64,000 nucleotides of DNA. It comes from JANQRZ01 sp965215165. Its GTDB lineage: Bacteria; Bacteroidota; Rhodothermia; Rhodothermales; JANQRZ01. This document shows positions 43,319-52,436 of the stretch, in pieces. Within the stretch, counting starts at the first letter, position 1. Each line of letters starts with the position of its first letter. The notes below the pieces were generated by a model. It did not search any database. It saw nothing but the letters and a program-made list of their open reading frames with translations, and had not been told where the DNA came from. Where the stretch lies: positions 1,364,001 to 1,428,000 of the forward strand of contig CBDCCX010000006.1 of assembly GCA_965215165.1 (NCBI GenBank), in the 5' to 3' direction. Both the position numbers and the translations under genes were made by a program.

Positions 43319-43702
43319 TCAGCGAACCAGTGTGACGCGCTGCGCTGTCGCAGATGTTCTGGTCGCGACTCGCACCACGTAGAGCCCCGCAGCAACCGGC
43401 TGCCTGCTCGCGTCCGTGCCGGTCCACATGACCGTGTGGCGGCCCGCTACGAGTTCCTCGGCGACGAGTACGGCGATCTCGCGCCCGAGCATGTCGACTA
43501 CGGCCACCCGCACCGCGCCCGGCTCTTCCACCTCGAAGGCAAGGGTCGTGTGCTCCGTGAACGGGTTGGGGTAGGCCACGATGATTTTCGCTTCCGGCTC
43601 GGTTGCCGCTACAACCTCGGCCGCTGCATAGGCCGCAGACACGACCGCCTCGTCAAGGCGACCCGTGAAGGCCGGTGGCGGCCACGCCCCACGCTCCGCC
43701 AC
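43319..43702 (-). pseudogene. Orphan type IX secretion C-terminal sorting domain
   Basis: 127 residues from a GTG, with no signal peptide. The last 85 residues form a T9SS type-A sorting domain: VAYPNPFTEHTTLAFEV, then VVDMLGREIAVL, AGRHTVMWTGTDA and GLYVVRVATRT. Such domains always sit at the end of large secreted proteins, yet here an in-frame stop lies at 43721-43723, just upstream. The cargo part is therefore missing. Best read as the tail of a deleted secreted-protein gene. It does show that the organism probably has, or had, type IX secretion. Confidence 0.6.
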
Positions 43703-43775
43703 GCTCCGCGCTCCACCCGTCTAAGCGCAGTCGAAAGGGGTCTCGTGGTGACCAAGGCCCAGGGGTTCCCTAGGC

Positions 43776-43811
43776 AAAGAGGGGACCCCTCGGCCGAGAG
43801 GTCCCCTCTTT
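43776..43811 (-). terminator. Bidirectional intrinsic terminator
   Basis: AAAGAGGGGACC...GGTCCCCTCTTT, a near-perfect 17-bp stem with T-rich ends on both strands, 28 bp after the acyl-CoA dehydrogenase stop. Confidence 0.88.
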
Positions 43812-43838
43812 CTTCGCTGTACCGTCCGTATCGTCGCG

Positions 43839-45872
43839 CTACGACTTAGTCACTTTCTCCTTGGCCGGAGCGCCGTCGCCCGAGCTCTTGGCCGGGGCAC
43901 CGTCGCCGCCGTAGGCGTCGCCGGGGAACTGCCGGATGGCGTCGGTCTCAATGGCGCGGCCGGTGCCCGCGTGCGTCGGCGAGGACTCGTGGATATAGAA
44001 CTCGCTGTTGGGCTGCGTGTCCGTGAACGCGTACTGCGCCTGCGCGGCGGCGACCATCGAGGCGTCGGCGTTGCGGCTGAGGCTGCGGACGTTCTCCCGG
44101 ATCTGGAGGTCGGCCAGGCGGAGGAAGTGGAGCGCGGCGGCCTTGTCGCGCTCGAAGGCTGGGCCGCGCTCGCCGGAGCGGAGCTGGTCGTCGAGCTTCG
44201 AGAGGACGCAGGCCCAGGCGTACATCAGGATCGCATTGTCGGCGAGCCGGGCCTGCATCACCTGGCGCGTGACGATGGTCTCCTCGAGGCGCTTCGAGGT
44301 CAGCTTGAACTCGCGGCTGTGGGTCTGGACGTGCTTGGAGAGTAGGTCGGCCTGGCCCTGGAGCGCGGGGTGGAGGCGCTGCACGTCCGCGCGGGGGCGC
44401 TTCCGGCCGAGGAAGATCTCGGCCGCCAGCGGGGTTCCCTTCTTGACGATGTCCGGGTTGACCGCGCTCGTGGCGATGCGCCGGATGTTGTCGAGCGTGC
44501 CTGAGTCCTCGTCCCACTCGACGGCGTTGAGCACGCCGAGCATGTACTCGGCGAGCTGCTTGCCGCCGTAGGCGAACACGAACGACTGCATCACCTCGTT
44601 CGAGCCTTCGACGATGCGGTGGATGCGGTTGTCGCGCCAGAGGCGGTCGTACTCGTTCTCGGTGACGTAGCCCTCGCCGCCCATGATCTGCATCCCGGCG
44701 TCGATGACCTCCCAGCCATAGTGCGAACAGAAGACCTTGCACGCGGCCGTCTCGACCATGATGTCGGTGTCGTGCCGGTCGAGGAAGCCGCACGTCATGT
44801 AGAGCATCGCGTCCATGGCGTAGCAGTAGGCCGCCATCTTGGCGACGTGCTCCTGGACGAGCTCGAACTCGGCGAGCGGGCGGTTGAACTGGTAGCGCGT
44901 GCGGACCCACTTCGTGGCTTGGTCGCGGGCCTGCTTGGCCGCGCCGGTGACGCCGGCCGAGAGGGTGCAGCGCCCGTAGTTGAGGCACGTCAGGGCGACC
45001 TTGAGGCCCTGGCCCTCCTTGTGCATCCGCTGCTTGACGGGCACCTTGACGTCGGTGAAGCGGATGCGGGCCTGCCACGTCCCGCGAATGCCCGTCTTCG
45101 AGCGGTTCTTCTGGAAGATGTCCACGCCCTCCATGTCCGGGGTGACGATGAGCGCCGTGACGCCCTCCTTCGCCTTGCCCGTGCGCGGGTCGATGACCTG
45201 CTGCTTCGCCAGGACCGTGAAGAAGCCGGCGAGCGCGCCGGAGGTCGACCACTTCTTCTCGCCGTTGAGGATGTAGTGCGTGCCGTCGCCACTCAGCTTG
45301 CAGTGGGTCTCCTGGCCGGCCGCGTCGGAGCCGACCTGGGGCTCGGAGAGGCAGAACGCCGAGAGGTACTCGCGGGCGACCTTCGGGAGGTACTCCTTCT
45401 TCTGCTCCTCGGTGCCGAAGAGCATCAGCGCCTTGCAGCCGATGGACTGGTGCGCCGAGACCACGACGGCCGTCGAGCCGCACGTCCGGCCGAGGCGCTC
45501 GAGCACGCGGTTGTAGCTCGCCACGCCGAGCCCGAGCCCGCTGTACTCCTCGGGGATCGTCATGCCCAAGACGCCCAGGTCGAAGAGCTTCTTGAAGGCC
45601 CACTCGGGGATCTCCTCCTCCTGGTCGATCTCGATGGCGGGGTGCTCGTTGACGAGGTAGTCGTCGAGGCGCTCGAGGAGGTCGTCGCAGATCGCCTTCT
45701 CGGAGGCGGAGACCTTCGGGTACGGGAAGACGAGGTCTTCGCGGATGCGGCCCCAGAACATGTTCTTGACGAAGCCCATCTCCTCGGGCTCCGGCCCCAT
45801 CATCGTCTCGGCATCGCGGATCATCTGCTGATCTTTGGCGGCGACGCCCTTCATCTGGGAGAGGATAGACAT
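43839..45872 (-). CDS. Acyl-CoA dehydrogenase, long VLCAD/ACAD9-like form
   Basis: FAD enzyme for the first step of fatty-acid beta-oxidation. 677 residues from the ATG at 45872; upstream in-frame sequence to 46040 lacks a domain. Landmarks are CLSEPQVGSDA, KWSTSGALAGFFTVLA (flavin contact), RYQFNRPLAEFELVQ and IMGGEGYVTENEYDRLWRD with RIVEGSNEV supplying the catalytic Glu. The extra 190-residue C-terminal helical domain is like that of VLCAD, which binds membranes. The extreme C-terminus repeats GDGAPAKSSGDGAPAKE. Electron partner (ETF) genes are not nearby. Confidence 0.93.
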   Translation of the reverse strand: MSILSQMKGVAAKDQQMIRDAETMMGPEPEEMGFVKNMFWGRIREDLVFPYPKVSASEKAICDDLLERLDDYLVNEHPAIEIDQEEEIPEWAFKKLFDLGVLGMTIPEEYSGLGLGVASYNRVLERLGRTCGSTAVVVSAHQSIGCKALMLFGTEEQKKEYLPKVAREYLSAFCLSEPQVGSDAAGQETHCKLSGDGTHYILNGEKKWSTSGALAGFFTVLAKQQVIDPRTGKAKEGVTALIVTPDMEGVDIFQKNRSKTGIRGTWQARIRFTDVKVPVKQRMHKEGQGLKVALTCLNYGRCTLSAGVTGAAKQARDQATKWVRTRYQFNRPLAEFELVQEHVAKMAAYCYAMDAMLYMTCGFLDRHDTDIMVETAACKVFCSHYGWEVIDAGMQIMGGEGYVTENEYDRLWRDNRIHRIVEGSNEVMQSFVFAYGGKQLAEYMLGVLNAVEWDEDSGTLDNIRRIATSAVNPDIVKKGTPLAAEIFLGRKRPRADVQRLHPALQGQADLLSKHVQTHSREFKLTSKRLEETIVTRQVMQARLADNAILMYAWACVLSKLDDQLRSGERGPAFERDKAAALHFLRLADLQIRENVRSLSRNADASMVAAAQAQYAFTDTQPNSEFYIHESSPTHAGTGRAIETDAIRQFPGDAYGGDGAPAKSSGDGAPAKEKVTKS

Positions 45873-46099
45873 AGCGAAGTTCGGTAGGTGATAGACGTCA
45901 GAGGAGCGGGCGGACGGGGCCGCCGACGGCGAAAGCGCGTTCGTCTCGAACGGCCGCACCTCCGGCGGGGTCCGCATCCACAGAAAATATACGGGGGCGG
46001 CGGACGGCGCACCGCTGAGCAGAAGCTCTGCGCGAAACACGACGGCCGGGTTAACTTGTCCGACGTAGCCTCCCTCTCCGTCCTCCCACCCGCCCCGCC

Positions 46100-46507
46100 A
46101 TGCGCTTCGCGCTGATCCTCTCCCTCCTCGTCGCCATCATCGCGGTGGTGTTCGCGTTTCAGAACCCGGAGCAGGTGGACGTCGAGTTCCTGACGTTCCA
46201 GAGCGTGCCGGTGCCGCTGGCCCTGGTCATCATCGTGTCGCTGCTGACCGGGGTCATCGTGGGCTCGTTGGTCTCGGTCCCGAGCCGGCTGCGGGCGCGC
46301 GGCCGGATCAAGACGCTGGAGCGGCAGATCGCCGAGGGCAGCGCGCCCGTCGTGGTGGAGAAGCAGACGCGCGTGGTCGGTTCTTCTGCGCCGCCGCCCG
46401 TCGCGGGCGGCGCGGCCGCGGGCGGCGCGGCCGAGACCGAGCGTCTCGCCGCTGAGACCCGCCGCATGGCGGACGACGCGCAGCACCGCGCCGACGACAT
46501 CCGCTGA
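46100..46507 (+). CDS. LapA-domain membrane protein
   Basis: 135 residues with two transmembrane helices (about 3-20 and 41-60) separated by FQNPEQVDVEFLTF, the conserved motif of the lipopolysaccharide-assembly protein A domain. A coiled, charged C-terminus (about 70-135) includes an Ala/Gly-rich stretch. In enteric bacteria LapA tunes LpxC turnover. No LapB gene is adjacent. One base separates it from corA. Confidence 0.8.
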   Translation: MRFALILSLLVAIIAVVFAFQNPEQVDVEFLTFQSVPVPLALVIIVSLLTGVIVGSLVSVPSRLRARGRIKTLERQIAEGSAPVVVEKQTRVVGSSAPPPVAGGAAAGGAAETERLAAETRRMADDAQHRADDIR

Positions 46508-46508
46508 C

Positions 46509-47717
46509 ATGGCCTCTCGAAACGACTCGCTCCCCGACGAGATCTTTCGCCAAGTTCGCCGGCAGCAGCGCCGCCTCGAAGCCCTCGGGCGCGGCCTGGT
46601 CCGCCTCCCGCTCCGCACCATCGGGCTGATCGAGCGGCCCCCGGTGCCGCGTCGCATCGGGCAGGTGCCGGGCATGATTCCCGACCTGCCCGAGGAGCAC
46701 CGCGTCCCTTCGCGCATCGCCGTGATGCACTACGACGAGGCGCACATCGAGGAGCGACAGGACACGACCGTCGCCGAGGCCGCCGCGCTGAGCAAGGAGC
46801 CGGGCGTGACGTGGATCGACGTCGTCGGCGTGCGCGACCCCGAGACGGTCCGCGCGCTCGGCGAGGCGTTCGGGCTGCACCCGCTTGTGCAGGAGGACCT
46901 GGTCAACACCACGCAGCGGCCCAAGCTCGAGAGCTACGACGACCTGCTCTTCATCATCGCCAAGATGCTCCACATCGACGAGCCCAACGGGGGGACGGAC
47001 GACGAGGCGGCCCGCCGCGGTGAGGTCCAGGTCGAGCAGCTCGGGATCGTCCTCGGGCCGGGCTGGGTGCTCTCGTTCCAGGAGTTCGAGGGCGACGTGT
47101 TCCACCCGGTTCGCGACCGCATCCGCGGCGACGCCGGCCGCATCCGCGACTCCGGGCCGGACTACCTCGCCTACGCGCTCCTGGACCTGCTGATCGACCA
47201 CTACTTCGGCGTGATCGAGGGCATCGGCGAGCACATCGAGCTGCTCGAAGAGGTCGTCCTCGACGACCCGAAGCCGGGGGTGCAGGCCGAGATCAACGGC
47301 CTCCGCCGCGAGGCCATCTTCCTGCGCCGCTCGATCTGGCCGCTCCGCGAGGTGCTCAGCTCGCTCCTGCGCGACGAGAGCGGGCTCGTCGAGGACCGGA
47401 CCAAGCTGTTTCTCCGCGACGCCTACGACCACACGATCCAAGTCGTGGACCTGATCGAGTCGTTCCGCGACGTGCTGGCGAGCCTGGTCGACCTCTACCT
47501 GTCGAGCCTCAGCCACCGCATGAACGAGGTGATGAAGGTGCTCACCGTGATCGGCTCCATCTTCATCCCGCTCTCGTTTCTGACGGGCCTGTACGGGATG
47601 AACTTCGCCTACATCCCCGAGCTTCAGTACCACAACGGCTACTTCGTTTTCCTGGGCGCGATCGGCGCGCTGCTCGTCGGGATGCTGGCCTACTTCAAGC
47701 GCAAGAACTGGCTGTAG
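46509..47717 (+). CDS. corA: Magnesium/cobalt transporter CorA family
   Basis: Pentameric divalent-cation channel in the inner membrane. 402 residues. The N-terminal alpha/beta cytoplasmic domain (about 80-280) leads into the long stalk helix. Two C-terminal transmembrane segments follow (about 338-357 and 371-390) with the selectivity-filter motif YGMNFAYIPE between them, in which Gly-Met-Asn is the diagnostic triplet. The Lys/Arg-rich end FKRKNWL is typical. It starts one base after the LapA-domain gene, so the two are probably co-transcribed. Confidence 0.94.
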   Translation: MASRNDSLPDEIFRQVRRQQRRLEALGRGLVRLPLRTIGLIERPPVPRRIGQVPGMIPDLPEEHRVPSRIAVMHYDEAHIEERQDTTVAEAAALSKEPGVTWIDVVGVRDPETVRALGEAFGLHPLVQEDLVNTTQRPKLESYDDLLFIIAKMLHIDEPNGGTDDEAARRGEVQVEQLGIVLGPGWVLSFQEFEGDVFHPVRDRIRGDAGRIRDSGPDYLAYALLDLLIDHYFGVIEGIGEHIELLEEVVLDDPKPGVQAEINGLRREAIFLRRSIWPLREVLSSLLRDESGLVEDRTKLFLRDAYDHTIQVVDLIESFRDVLASLVDLYLSSLSHRMNEVMKVLTVIGSIFIPLSFLTGLYGMNFAYIPELQYHNGYFVFLGAIGALLVGMLAYFKRKNWL

Positions 47718-47769
47718 TGCACGGGACCGCTCCCTGGAGGCGGCGGCCCCGCGCGCTGCCAGCGAGGGG

Positions 47770-47982
47770 TCAGGCAGCGGAGGTGACTTCCTGAGCCTGG
47801 AGACCCTTGCGGCCTTCGCCGACGGTGAACTCTACCTTCTGCCCCTCGTCGAGGCTGCGGTAGCCGTCCATCTTGATCTCGCTGTAGTGAACGAATATGT
47901 CGCCGCCGGACTCGCGCTCGATGAAGCCGAAGCCTTTGTCGGCGTTGAACCACTTGACCGTGCCGGTCTCGCGTTCTCCCAT
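47770..47982 (-). CDS. Cold-shock domain protein
   Basis: 70-residue single OB-fold RNA chaperone. GTVKWFNADKGFGFIERE holds RNP1 (KGFGFI), and DIFVHYSEI is RNP2, both intact. The start is taken at ATG 47982 (MGERETGTVKW). The upstream gap contains a 16-bp tandem repeat. It binds single-stranded nucleic acid and is usually induced by cold or stress. Converges on corA. Confidence 0.93.
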   Translation of the reverse strand: MGERETGTVKWFNADKGFGFIERESGGDIFVHYSEIKMDGYRSLDEGQKVEFTVGEGRKGLQAQEVTSAA

Positions 47983-48045
47983 GACAGTAGTGCGTCTTGC
48001 GTGGGTGGATACGGGGAGCAGAGGCCTCCGAGGTCCCACCTGCTG

Positions 48046-48077
48046 ATCGAGGACCGGAGATATCGAGGACCGGAGAT
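48046..48077. repeat. 16-bp perfect tandem repeat
   Basis: ATCGAGGACCGGAGAT occurs twice head to tail (48046-48061, 48062-48077), between the divergent cold-shock and thiE genes. It could be a binding site or a replication-slippage product. Confidence 0.8.
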
Positions 48078-48180
48078 CGGTGCGGAATCGAAGGTCTGCT
48101 TAGGACGGGGAAAGGTAGGCCATCTTCCCGGACCGGAACAATCCCCTCTGCTCGTCCGCACACTTTCTGCCCCTAGCCCT

Positions 48181-48813
48181 ATGCCCGTCGGCCGCCTCCA
48201 CGTCCTCACCGACTTCGTCTTCCAGCAGCGCCTCGCCCACGCCGAGATCGCTGCCCGCGCCATCGCCGGGGGGGCCGACACCATCCAGTTTCGGCAGAAG
48301 ACCGGCTCGGCGAGGACCCGGCTTTACGAGGCCGAGCGCACCGCCGCCGTCTGCCGCGCGGCCGGCGTCCCGCTGCTCGTCAACGACGACCTCGCGCTCG
48401 CCCAGGCCGTCGGGGCAGCCGGCGTCCACCTCGGGCAGACCGACCTGCCGGTAGCCGTCGCGCGCCGCGTGCTCGGACCGGACGCCGTCATCGGGGCGAC
48501 GGTGACGAACACGGCGCAGGCACGCGAGGCGGAGGCGGCGGGGGCGAGCTACCTCGGCTTCGGTCCCGTCTTCGCGACGGCCTCGAAGCGCAACCCGGCC
48601 TCGGTGAAGGGGATCAGAGGACTACAGGCGGTGTGCGCGGCGGTGTCGGTCCCGGTCGTCGGCATCGCGGGCGTCACACCGGAGCGGGTGCCCTCGGTGC
48701 TCGGTGCGGGAGCGTGGGGTATCGCCGTGATGACGGCAGTCACGACGGCTGATGATCTCGAGGAGGCTACCGCTGCGTTTCAGGCTGAGCTAGAGGCCGC
48801 GCTCAGAGCATAA
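48181..48813 (+). CDS. thiE: Thiamine-phosphate synthase
   Basis: Joins HMP-diphosphate and the thiazole phosphate to make thiamine monophosphate. 210-residue TIM barrel. Family markers are GADTIQFRQKTGS (phosphate site), VPLLVNDDLALA, GVHLGQTDLPVAVARR, GASYLGFGPVFATASK and VVGIAGVTPE, with GAWGIAVMTAV at the end. The ATG at 48181 follows a short leader with no TPP-riboswitch motif that I can see. The thiL gene in the same pathway lies about 4 kb away on the other strand. Confidence 0.93.
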   Translation: MPVGRLHVLTDFVFQQRLAHAEIAARAIAGGADTIQFRQKTGSARTRLYEAERTAAVCRAAGVPLLVNDDLALAQAVGAAGVHLGQTDLPVAVARRVLGPDAVIGATVTNTAQAREAEAAGASYLGFGPVFATASKRNPASVKGIRGLQAVCAAVSVPVVGIAGVTPERVPSVLGAGAWGIAVMTAVTTADDLEEATAAFQAELEAALRA

Positions 48814-48827
48814 CCGTAACAGGAAGA

Positions 48828-48856
48828 CGCCCGGCGACCGGGAGGGCCACCGGGCG
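48828..48856. terminator. Hairpin between thiE and atpC
   Basis: CGCCCGG and CCGGGCG arms around a 15-base loop, between the ends of two convergent genes. GC-rich and without a strong T-run, so probably a shared weak terminator. Confidence 0.55.
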
Positions 48857-48878
48857 CTCGACGCGACGAGAGGCCTAG

Positions 48879-49292
48879 CTACCGCGCGCCGACGCGGCCC
48901 ATCGCGAGGCGGGCGCGGTTGCGGGCGCGCTCGAAGGCGGCCTCGGCGGCGGCCCGCTCCTCGGGCGACTGGCTCTCCTTGATGCGGTCGCGCGCACTCT
49001 CTTCAGCCGCCTGCGCGCGTGCGAGGTCGATCTCGCCGACCGGCTCGGCCGTCTCGGTGAGCATCGTGACCCGGTTGCCGAGCACCTCGACGAACCCGCC
49101 GGACGTGGCGAACTCGACGGTCTCGCCGTTGGCTGTGGTGATGGTGACCGACCCGACGCCCGTAGCGGCGATCATCGGGGCGTGGTTGTGGAGCACCTCG
49201 AAGGAGCCTTCGGTGCCCGGCGCGCGGAAGCTAACGGCCTCGCCCCGGAAAGCCTTCGTGTCCGGCGCGACGATCTCGACGAAAAGAGGCAT
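48879..49292 (-). CDS. atpC: ATP synthase epsilon subunit
   Basis: Central-stalk subunit of F1. 137 residues. The beta-sandwich domain (MPLFVEIVAPDTKAFRGEA, HNHAPMIAATGVGSVTI) is followed by the two-helix C-terminal arm (AAEAAFERARNRARLAMGR) that inhibits ATP hydrolysis in the up state. The start ATG at 49292 is preferred over an upstream frame that reads through a repeat. It follows atpD across an 86-bp gap that holds an inverted repeat. Confidence 0.93.
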   Translation of the reverse strand: MPLFVEIVAPDTKAFRGEAVSFRAPGTEGSFEVLHNHAPMIAATGVGSVTITTANGETVEFATSGGFVEVLGNRVTMLTETAEPVGEIDLARAQAAEESARDRIKESQSPEERAAAEAAFERARNRARLAMGRVGAR

Positions 49293-49316
49293 TTCGATTT
49301 TAGATTTTGGAGTGCC

Positions 49317-49370
49317 GATTTGCGATTGACGAATCCGAAACCCGAAGACTCGGGAAGCCAATCGCAAATC
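49317..49370. repeat. Inverted repeat in the atpD-atpC gap
   Basis: GATTTGCGATTG (49317-49328) and CAATCGCAAATC (49359-49370) are perfect complements around a 30-bp loop. The left neighbour TTTAGATTTTGG resembles the TTTAGATTT arm at 13181-13189, so this is probably a member of a dispersed intergenic repeat family. It sits inside the atpD-atpC message. Confidence 0.7.
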
Positions 49371-49378
49371 CGAAATCG

Positions 49379-50902
49379 CTAGGCTTCGGTGGCCATCTTC
49401 TCGGCGGCCTCGAGGACCTCCTCGATGGTGCCCTTGTAGAGAAACGCCTGCTCGGGCGCGTGGTCGAGCGTGCCGTCGAGGATCATGCGGAAGCCGCGGA
49501 TGGTGTCCTCAATCTTGACGTACTTGCCGGGCGTGCCGGTGAACTGCTCGGCCACGAAGAACGGCTGGCTCATGAAGCGCTCGGCCTTGCGGGCGCGGCT
49601 GACGACGAGCTTGTCCTCGTCCGACAGCTCGTCCATGCCGAGGATCGCGATGATGTCCTGCAGCTCGCGGTAGCGCTGGAGCAGCTCCTTCACGTCCTGG
49701 GCGGTGTTGTAGTGCTCGTCGCCGAGGATGCGGGCGTCGAGAATCCGGCTGTTCGAGTCGAGCGGGTCGATGGCGGGGTAGATGCCGAGCGACGAGATGC
49801 GGCGGCTGAGCACCGTCGTGGCGTCGAGGTGGGCGAAGGTCGTCGCCGGGGCGGGGTCGGTGAGGTCGTCGGCCGGGACGTAGACGGCCTGGACGCTCGT
49901 GATTGCGCCCTTCTTGGTCGAGGTGATGCGCTCCTGCATCTCGCCCATCTCCGTAGCGAGCGTCGGCTGGTAGCCCACCGCGCTCGGCATCCGGCCGAGG
50001 AGCGCCGAGACCTCGGAGCCGGCCTGGGTGAAGCGGAAGACGTTGTCGACGAAGAAGAGCACGTCGCGCCCGCCGAGGTCGCGGAAGTACTCGGCAATCG
50101 TCAGGCCCGAGAGGGCGACGCGCGCGCGCGCGCCGGGCGGCTCGTTCATCTGCCCGAAGACGAGCGAGATGTTGGACTCTTTGACCTGGCTCATGTCGAC
50201 CTTCGCCAGGTCCCACTCGCCCTCCTCCATCGCGTGCATGAAGGCGTCGCCGTACTGGATCACGCCGCTTTCCAGCATCTCGCGCATCAGGTCGTTGCCC
50301 TCGCGCGTCCGCTCGCCGACGCCGGCGAAGACCGACAGACCCTCGTGCGCCTTGGCGATGTTGTTGATCAGCTCCTGAATGAGGACGGTCTTGCCAACAC
50401 CGGCACCGCCGAAGAGGCCGATCTTGCCGCCGCGCGCGTAGGGCTGGATCAGGTCGACGACCTTGATCCCGGTCTCGAGCATCTCGACACTCGTAGCGAG
50501 TTCGTCGAAGCTCGGGGGCGTGGTGTGGATCGGGCGGTAGTCCTCGGCCGGCGGCTGCGGCAGCCCGTCGATGGCCTTGCCGACGACGTTGAACAGGCGG
50601 CCCCGGATCTCCGGCCCGACCGGCATGGCGATGGGCCGGCCGGTGTTGCGGACGGCGGTACCGCGCGTGAGTCCGTCGGTCGAGTCCATGGCGATGGCGC
50701 GGACGCGGCCTTCGCCGAGGTGCTGCTGGACCTCGAGCACGAGCGCGTCGCCCTCGCGGTCGATCTCGAGCGCGTCGAGGATGTCGGGGACGGTGCTGCC
50801 GGAGAAGTCGGCGTCGACGACCGGGCCGATGACCTGGACGACTTCGCCGTCGCTGTCGGCCAGGGTCTTGGGGCGGGGCGTGGTGACGGGGGTGGGTTCC
50901 AT
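49379..50902 (-). CDS. atpD: ATP synthase beta subunit
   Basis: Catalytic F1 subunit, 507 residues from the ATG at 50902. The P-loop is GGAGVGKTV. The catalytic Glu lies in GVGERTREGNDL, and FVDNVFRFTQAGSEVSALLGR carries Walker B (blocks FVDNVFRFTQAG and SEVSALLGR). The adenine-pocket region is intact and the C-terminal helical domain ends in EAAEKMATEA. The N-terminal extension (about 1-20) is Thr/Pro-rich and not conserved. The only ATP synthase genes in the window are atpD and atpC, so the others are encoded elsewhere, as in many Bacteroidota. Confidence 0.96.
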   Translation of the reverse strand: MEPTPVTTPRPKTLADSDGEVVQVIGPVVDADFSGSTVPDILDALEIDREGDALVLEVQQHLGEGRVRAIAMDSTDGLTRGTAVRNTGRPIAMPVGPEIRGRLFNVVGKAIDGLPQPPAEDYRPIHTTPPSFDELATSVEMLETGIKVVDLIQPYARGGKIGLFGGAGVGKTVLIQELINNIAKAHEGLSVFAGVGERTREGNDLMREMLESGVIQYGDAFMHAMEEGEWDLAKVDMSQVKESNISLVFGQMNEPPGARARVALSGLTIAEYFRDLGGRDVLFFVDNVFRFTQAGSEVSALLGRMPSAVGYQPTLATEMGEMQERITSTKKGAITSVQAVYVPADDLTDPAPATTFAHLDATTVLSRRISSLGIYPAIDPLDSNSRILDARILGDEHYNTAQDVKELLQRYRELQDIIAILGMDELSDEDKLVVSRARKAERFMSQPFFVAEQFTGTPGKYVKIEDTIRGFRMILDGTLDHAPEQAFLYKGTIEEVLEAAEKMATEA

Positions 50903-51029
50903 GCGTCTCGGAGAGAGGGTACGGGCGTGGGCGGACGAGGCTGCGAAGATACCGGAGGGCACCGAGCGGCCCCCACCTCGGACGGTCGAAGAAACCGGGA
51001 AAAGGCGGTTGAGGCCGGGGAACCGAGAG

Positions 51030-52421
51030 TCAGGGGGGCGAAGAGCCGGCAGCGTTCTGTTCCTCGACCTGACGCTGAATGCCCTCTATTGCGCCGAGCA
51101 GGGCATCAAGGACCTGAGAGGCAGCTTCGAGTGCCTTTCCAGACGCAGGCTCCATCTTGTAGTCGAATACGACAGTATCACCTCTGCCTTCAATGCCCCC
51201 AACGATAAGCGAAATCTCTAACTTTCTCGTTGACGCCGACGCTTCACAACTCAACGAAAGATTTGTGCCATGCTGCAATCGATACCCCTGCAGCAACCAC
51301 ATCACTTCAAATGAAGTCCACTCCCCTAGTGCGAATGAGGTAGGAAATTTATTGCCAATGCCAAGCTTTTCGAATTCCCCTGTAGTGTCACCGTAGCTAC
51401 TGAACAGTTCCGTTGAGCGAAAGAGGCTCGACACTTTCTCAATTCCTTCAGAGATAGTCTGTAGGAATGGTCGAACGAACACTTCGGTAAGGTGGGGCAA
51501 GGTTCGTGGGGGTCCTCCCGCCTCTGCTCTTCTTTCTATCGTCTCAACTTGCCGGTTTAGCAAGCTCAGCCGCCGGTCGAACTCGTCCGGGTCCGGCTCG
51601 CCGCGCAGGGCGCTGAGGTAGAGCCTCATCGTCACCGCCAGCTCGTCGCCGAGGAAGCGGACGAGCGGCGCGAGGTCGCCCGCGTCGGCTTGGGCGAGGG
51701 TGCCGTAGTAGGCGCTCCGGTTCTCTCGGCGGACCACGGCGGGGACGTACCCTGCCTGCATCAGCACTAGGTTCATCAGCAGCCGCCCGAGCCGCCCGTT
51801 GCCGTCGTCGAACGGGTGGATCGCCACGAAGCGGTGGTGGAAGTCGGCAGCGAAAACGAGGGGATGAACTGTGCCCTGCTCCGCCCTCTCCTCTCGGTAC
51901 CACTCCATTAGCTCCTGCATCAGGGCAGGGGTCTCTTCCGGCGAGGCGTAGTAGTGCGGCTCGCCGGTCGCCGTGCGGACGTTGTTCGGCATCGTCTTGA
52001 ACGTGCCCGGCATCATCGTGCGGGTCGTCGGCTGCCCGTCCGGGGTCTGCGCGGTGATCTCCTGCGGTTCGTCGCCGAGCAGCACTTTGTGCAGCCCCCG
52101 GATCGCGGCGAGCGTCAGCGGCTCCTCGTCTCGCACGAAGTGCTCCAGAACGTCCAGCGCCTCGCGGTGACCGCGAATGTCGAGGTGATCTTTAAGCGGT
52201 TTGCCTTGCGCGGTGACGCCGTGCAGCAGAAGCGCACGCGTCTCTCCATAGGAAAGACTGTTGCCTTCGATGGCGTTCGAATGGTAGGTCCATTCGAGCC
52301 GCAGCCGTTGGAGGGCTTTGCCGAGTTGATCTTTCTCGACGGGCCGCTCGGCATCGATCTCCCGGCGCAGATTGCCTACCCGTTGCAGGATGCGTTCTAT
52401 GTCGAGTTGCTCGTAGCTCAT
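51030..52421 (-). CDS. Fic-family protein with an extra C-terminal domain
   Basis: Fic enzymes transfer AMP or other phosphate-linked groups to target proteins. 463 residues. The N-terminal SNAIEGNS (48-55) is the alpha-inhibitory motif, and HPFDDGNGRLGR (202-213) is the complete catalytic loop. The N-terminal 100 residues match the Fic_N domain. After about residue 290 the protein is unlike the usual Fic C-terminus, and the corresponding DNA (51030-51480) is clearly more AT-rich (for example around 51230-51480), suggesting a C-terminal half of different origin. It may act as a toxin or regulator; no antitoxin gene is adjacent, but the inhibitory motif is in cis. Confidence 0.9.
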   Translation of the reverse strand: MSYEQLDIERILQRVGNLRREIDAERPVEKDQLGKALQRLRLEWTYHSNAIEGNSLSYGETRALLLHGVTAQGKPLKDHLDIRGHREALDVLEHFVRDEEPLTLAAIRGLHKVLLGDEPQEITAQTPDGQPTTRTMMPGTFKTMPNNVRTATGEPHYYASPEETPALMQELMEWYREERAEQGTVHPLVFAADFHHRFVAIHPFDDGNGRLGRLLMNLVLMQAGYVPAVVRRENRSAYYGTLAQADAGDLAPLVRFLGDELAVTMRLYLSALRGEPDPDEFDRRLSLLNRQVETIERRAEAGGPPRTLPHLTEVFVRPFLQTISEGIEKVSSLFRSTELFSSYGDTTGEFEKLGIGNKFPTSFALGEWTSFEVMWLLQGYRLQHGTNLSLSCEASASTRKLEISLIVGGIEGRGDTVVFDYKMEPASGKALEAASQVLDALLGAIEGIQRQVEEQNAAGSSPP

Positions 52422-52436
52422 ACGACAACTTAACGC

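Noticed and set aside
48000..48180. TPP riboswitch before thiE
   Set aside because: I looked for the paired conserved CTGAGA and purine-rich stems and found none; the region has only a 16-bp tandem repeat.
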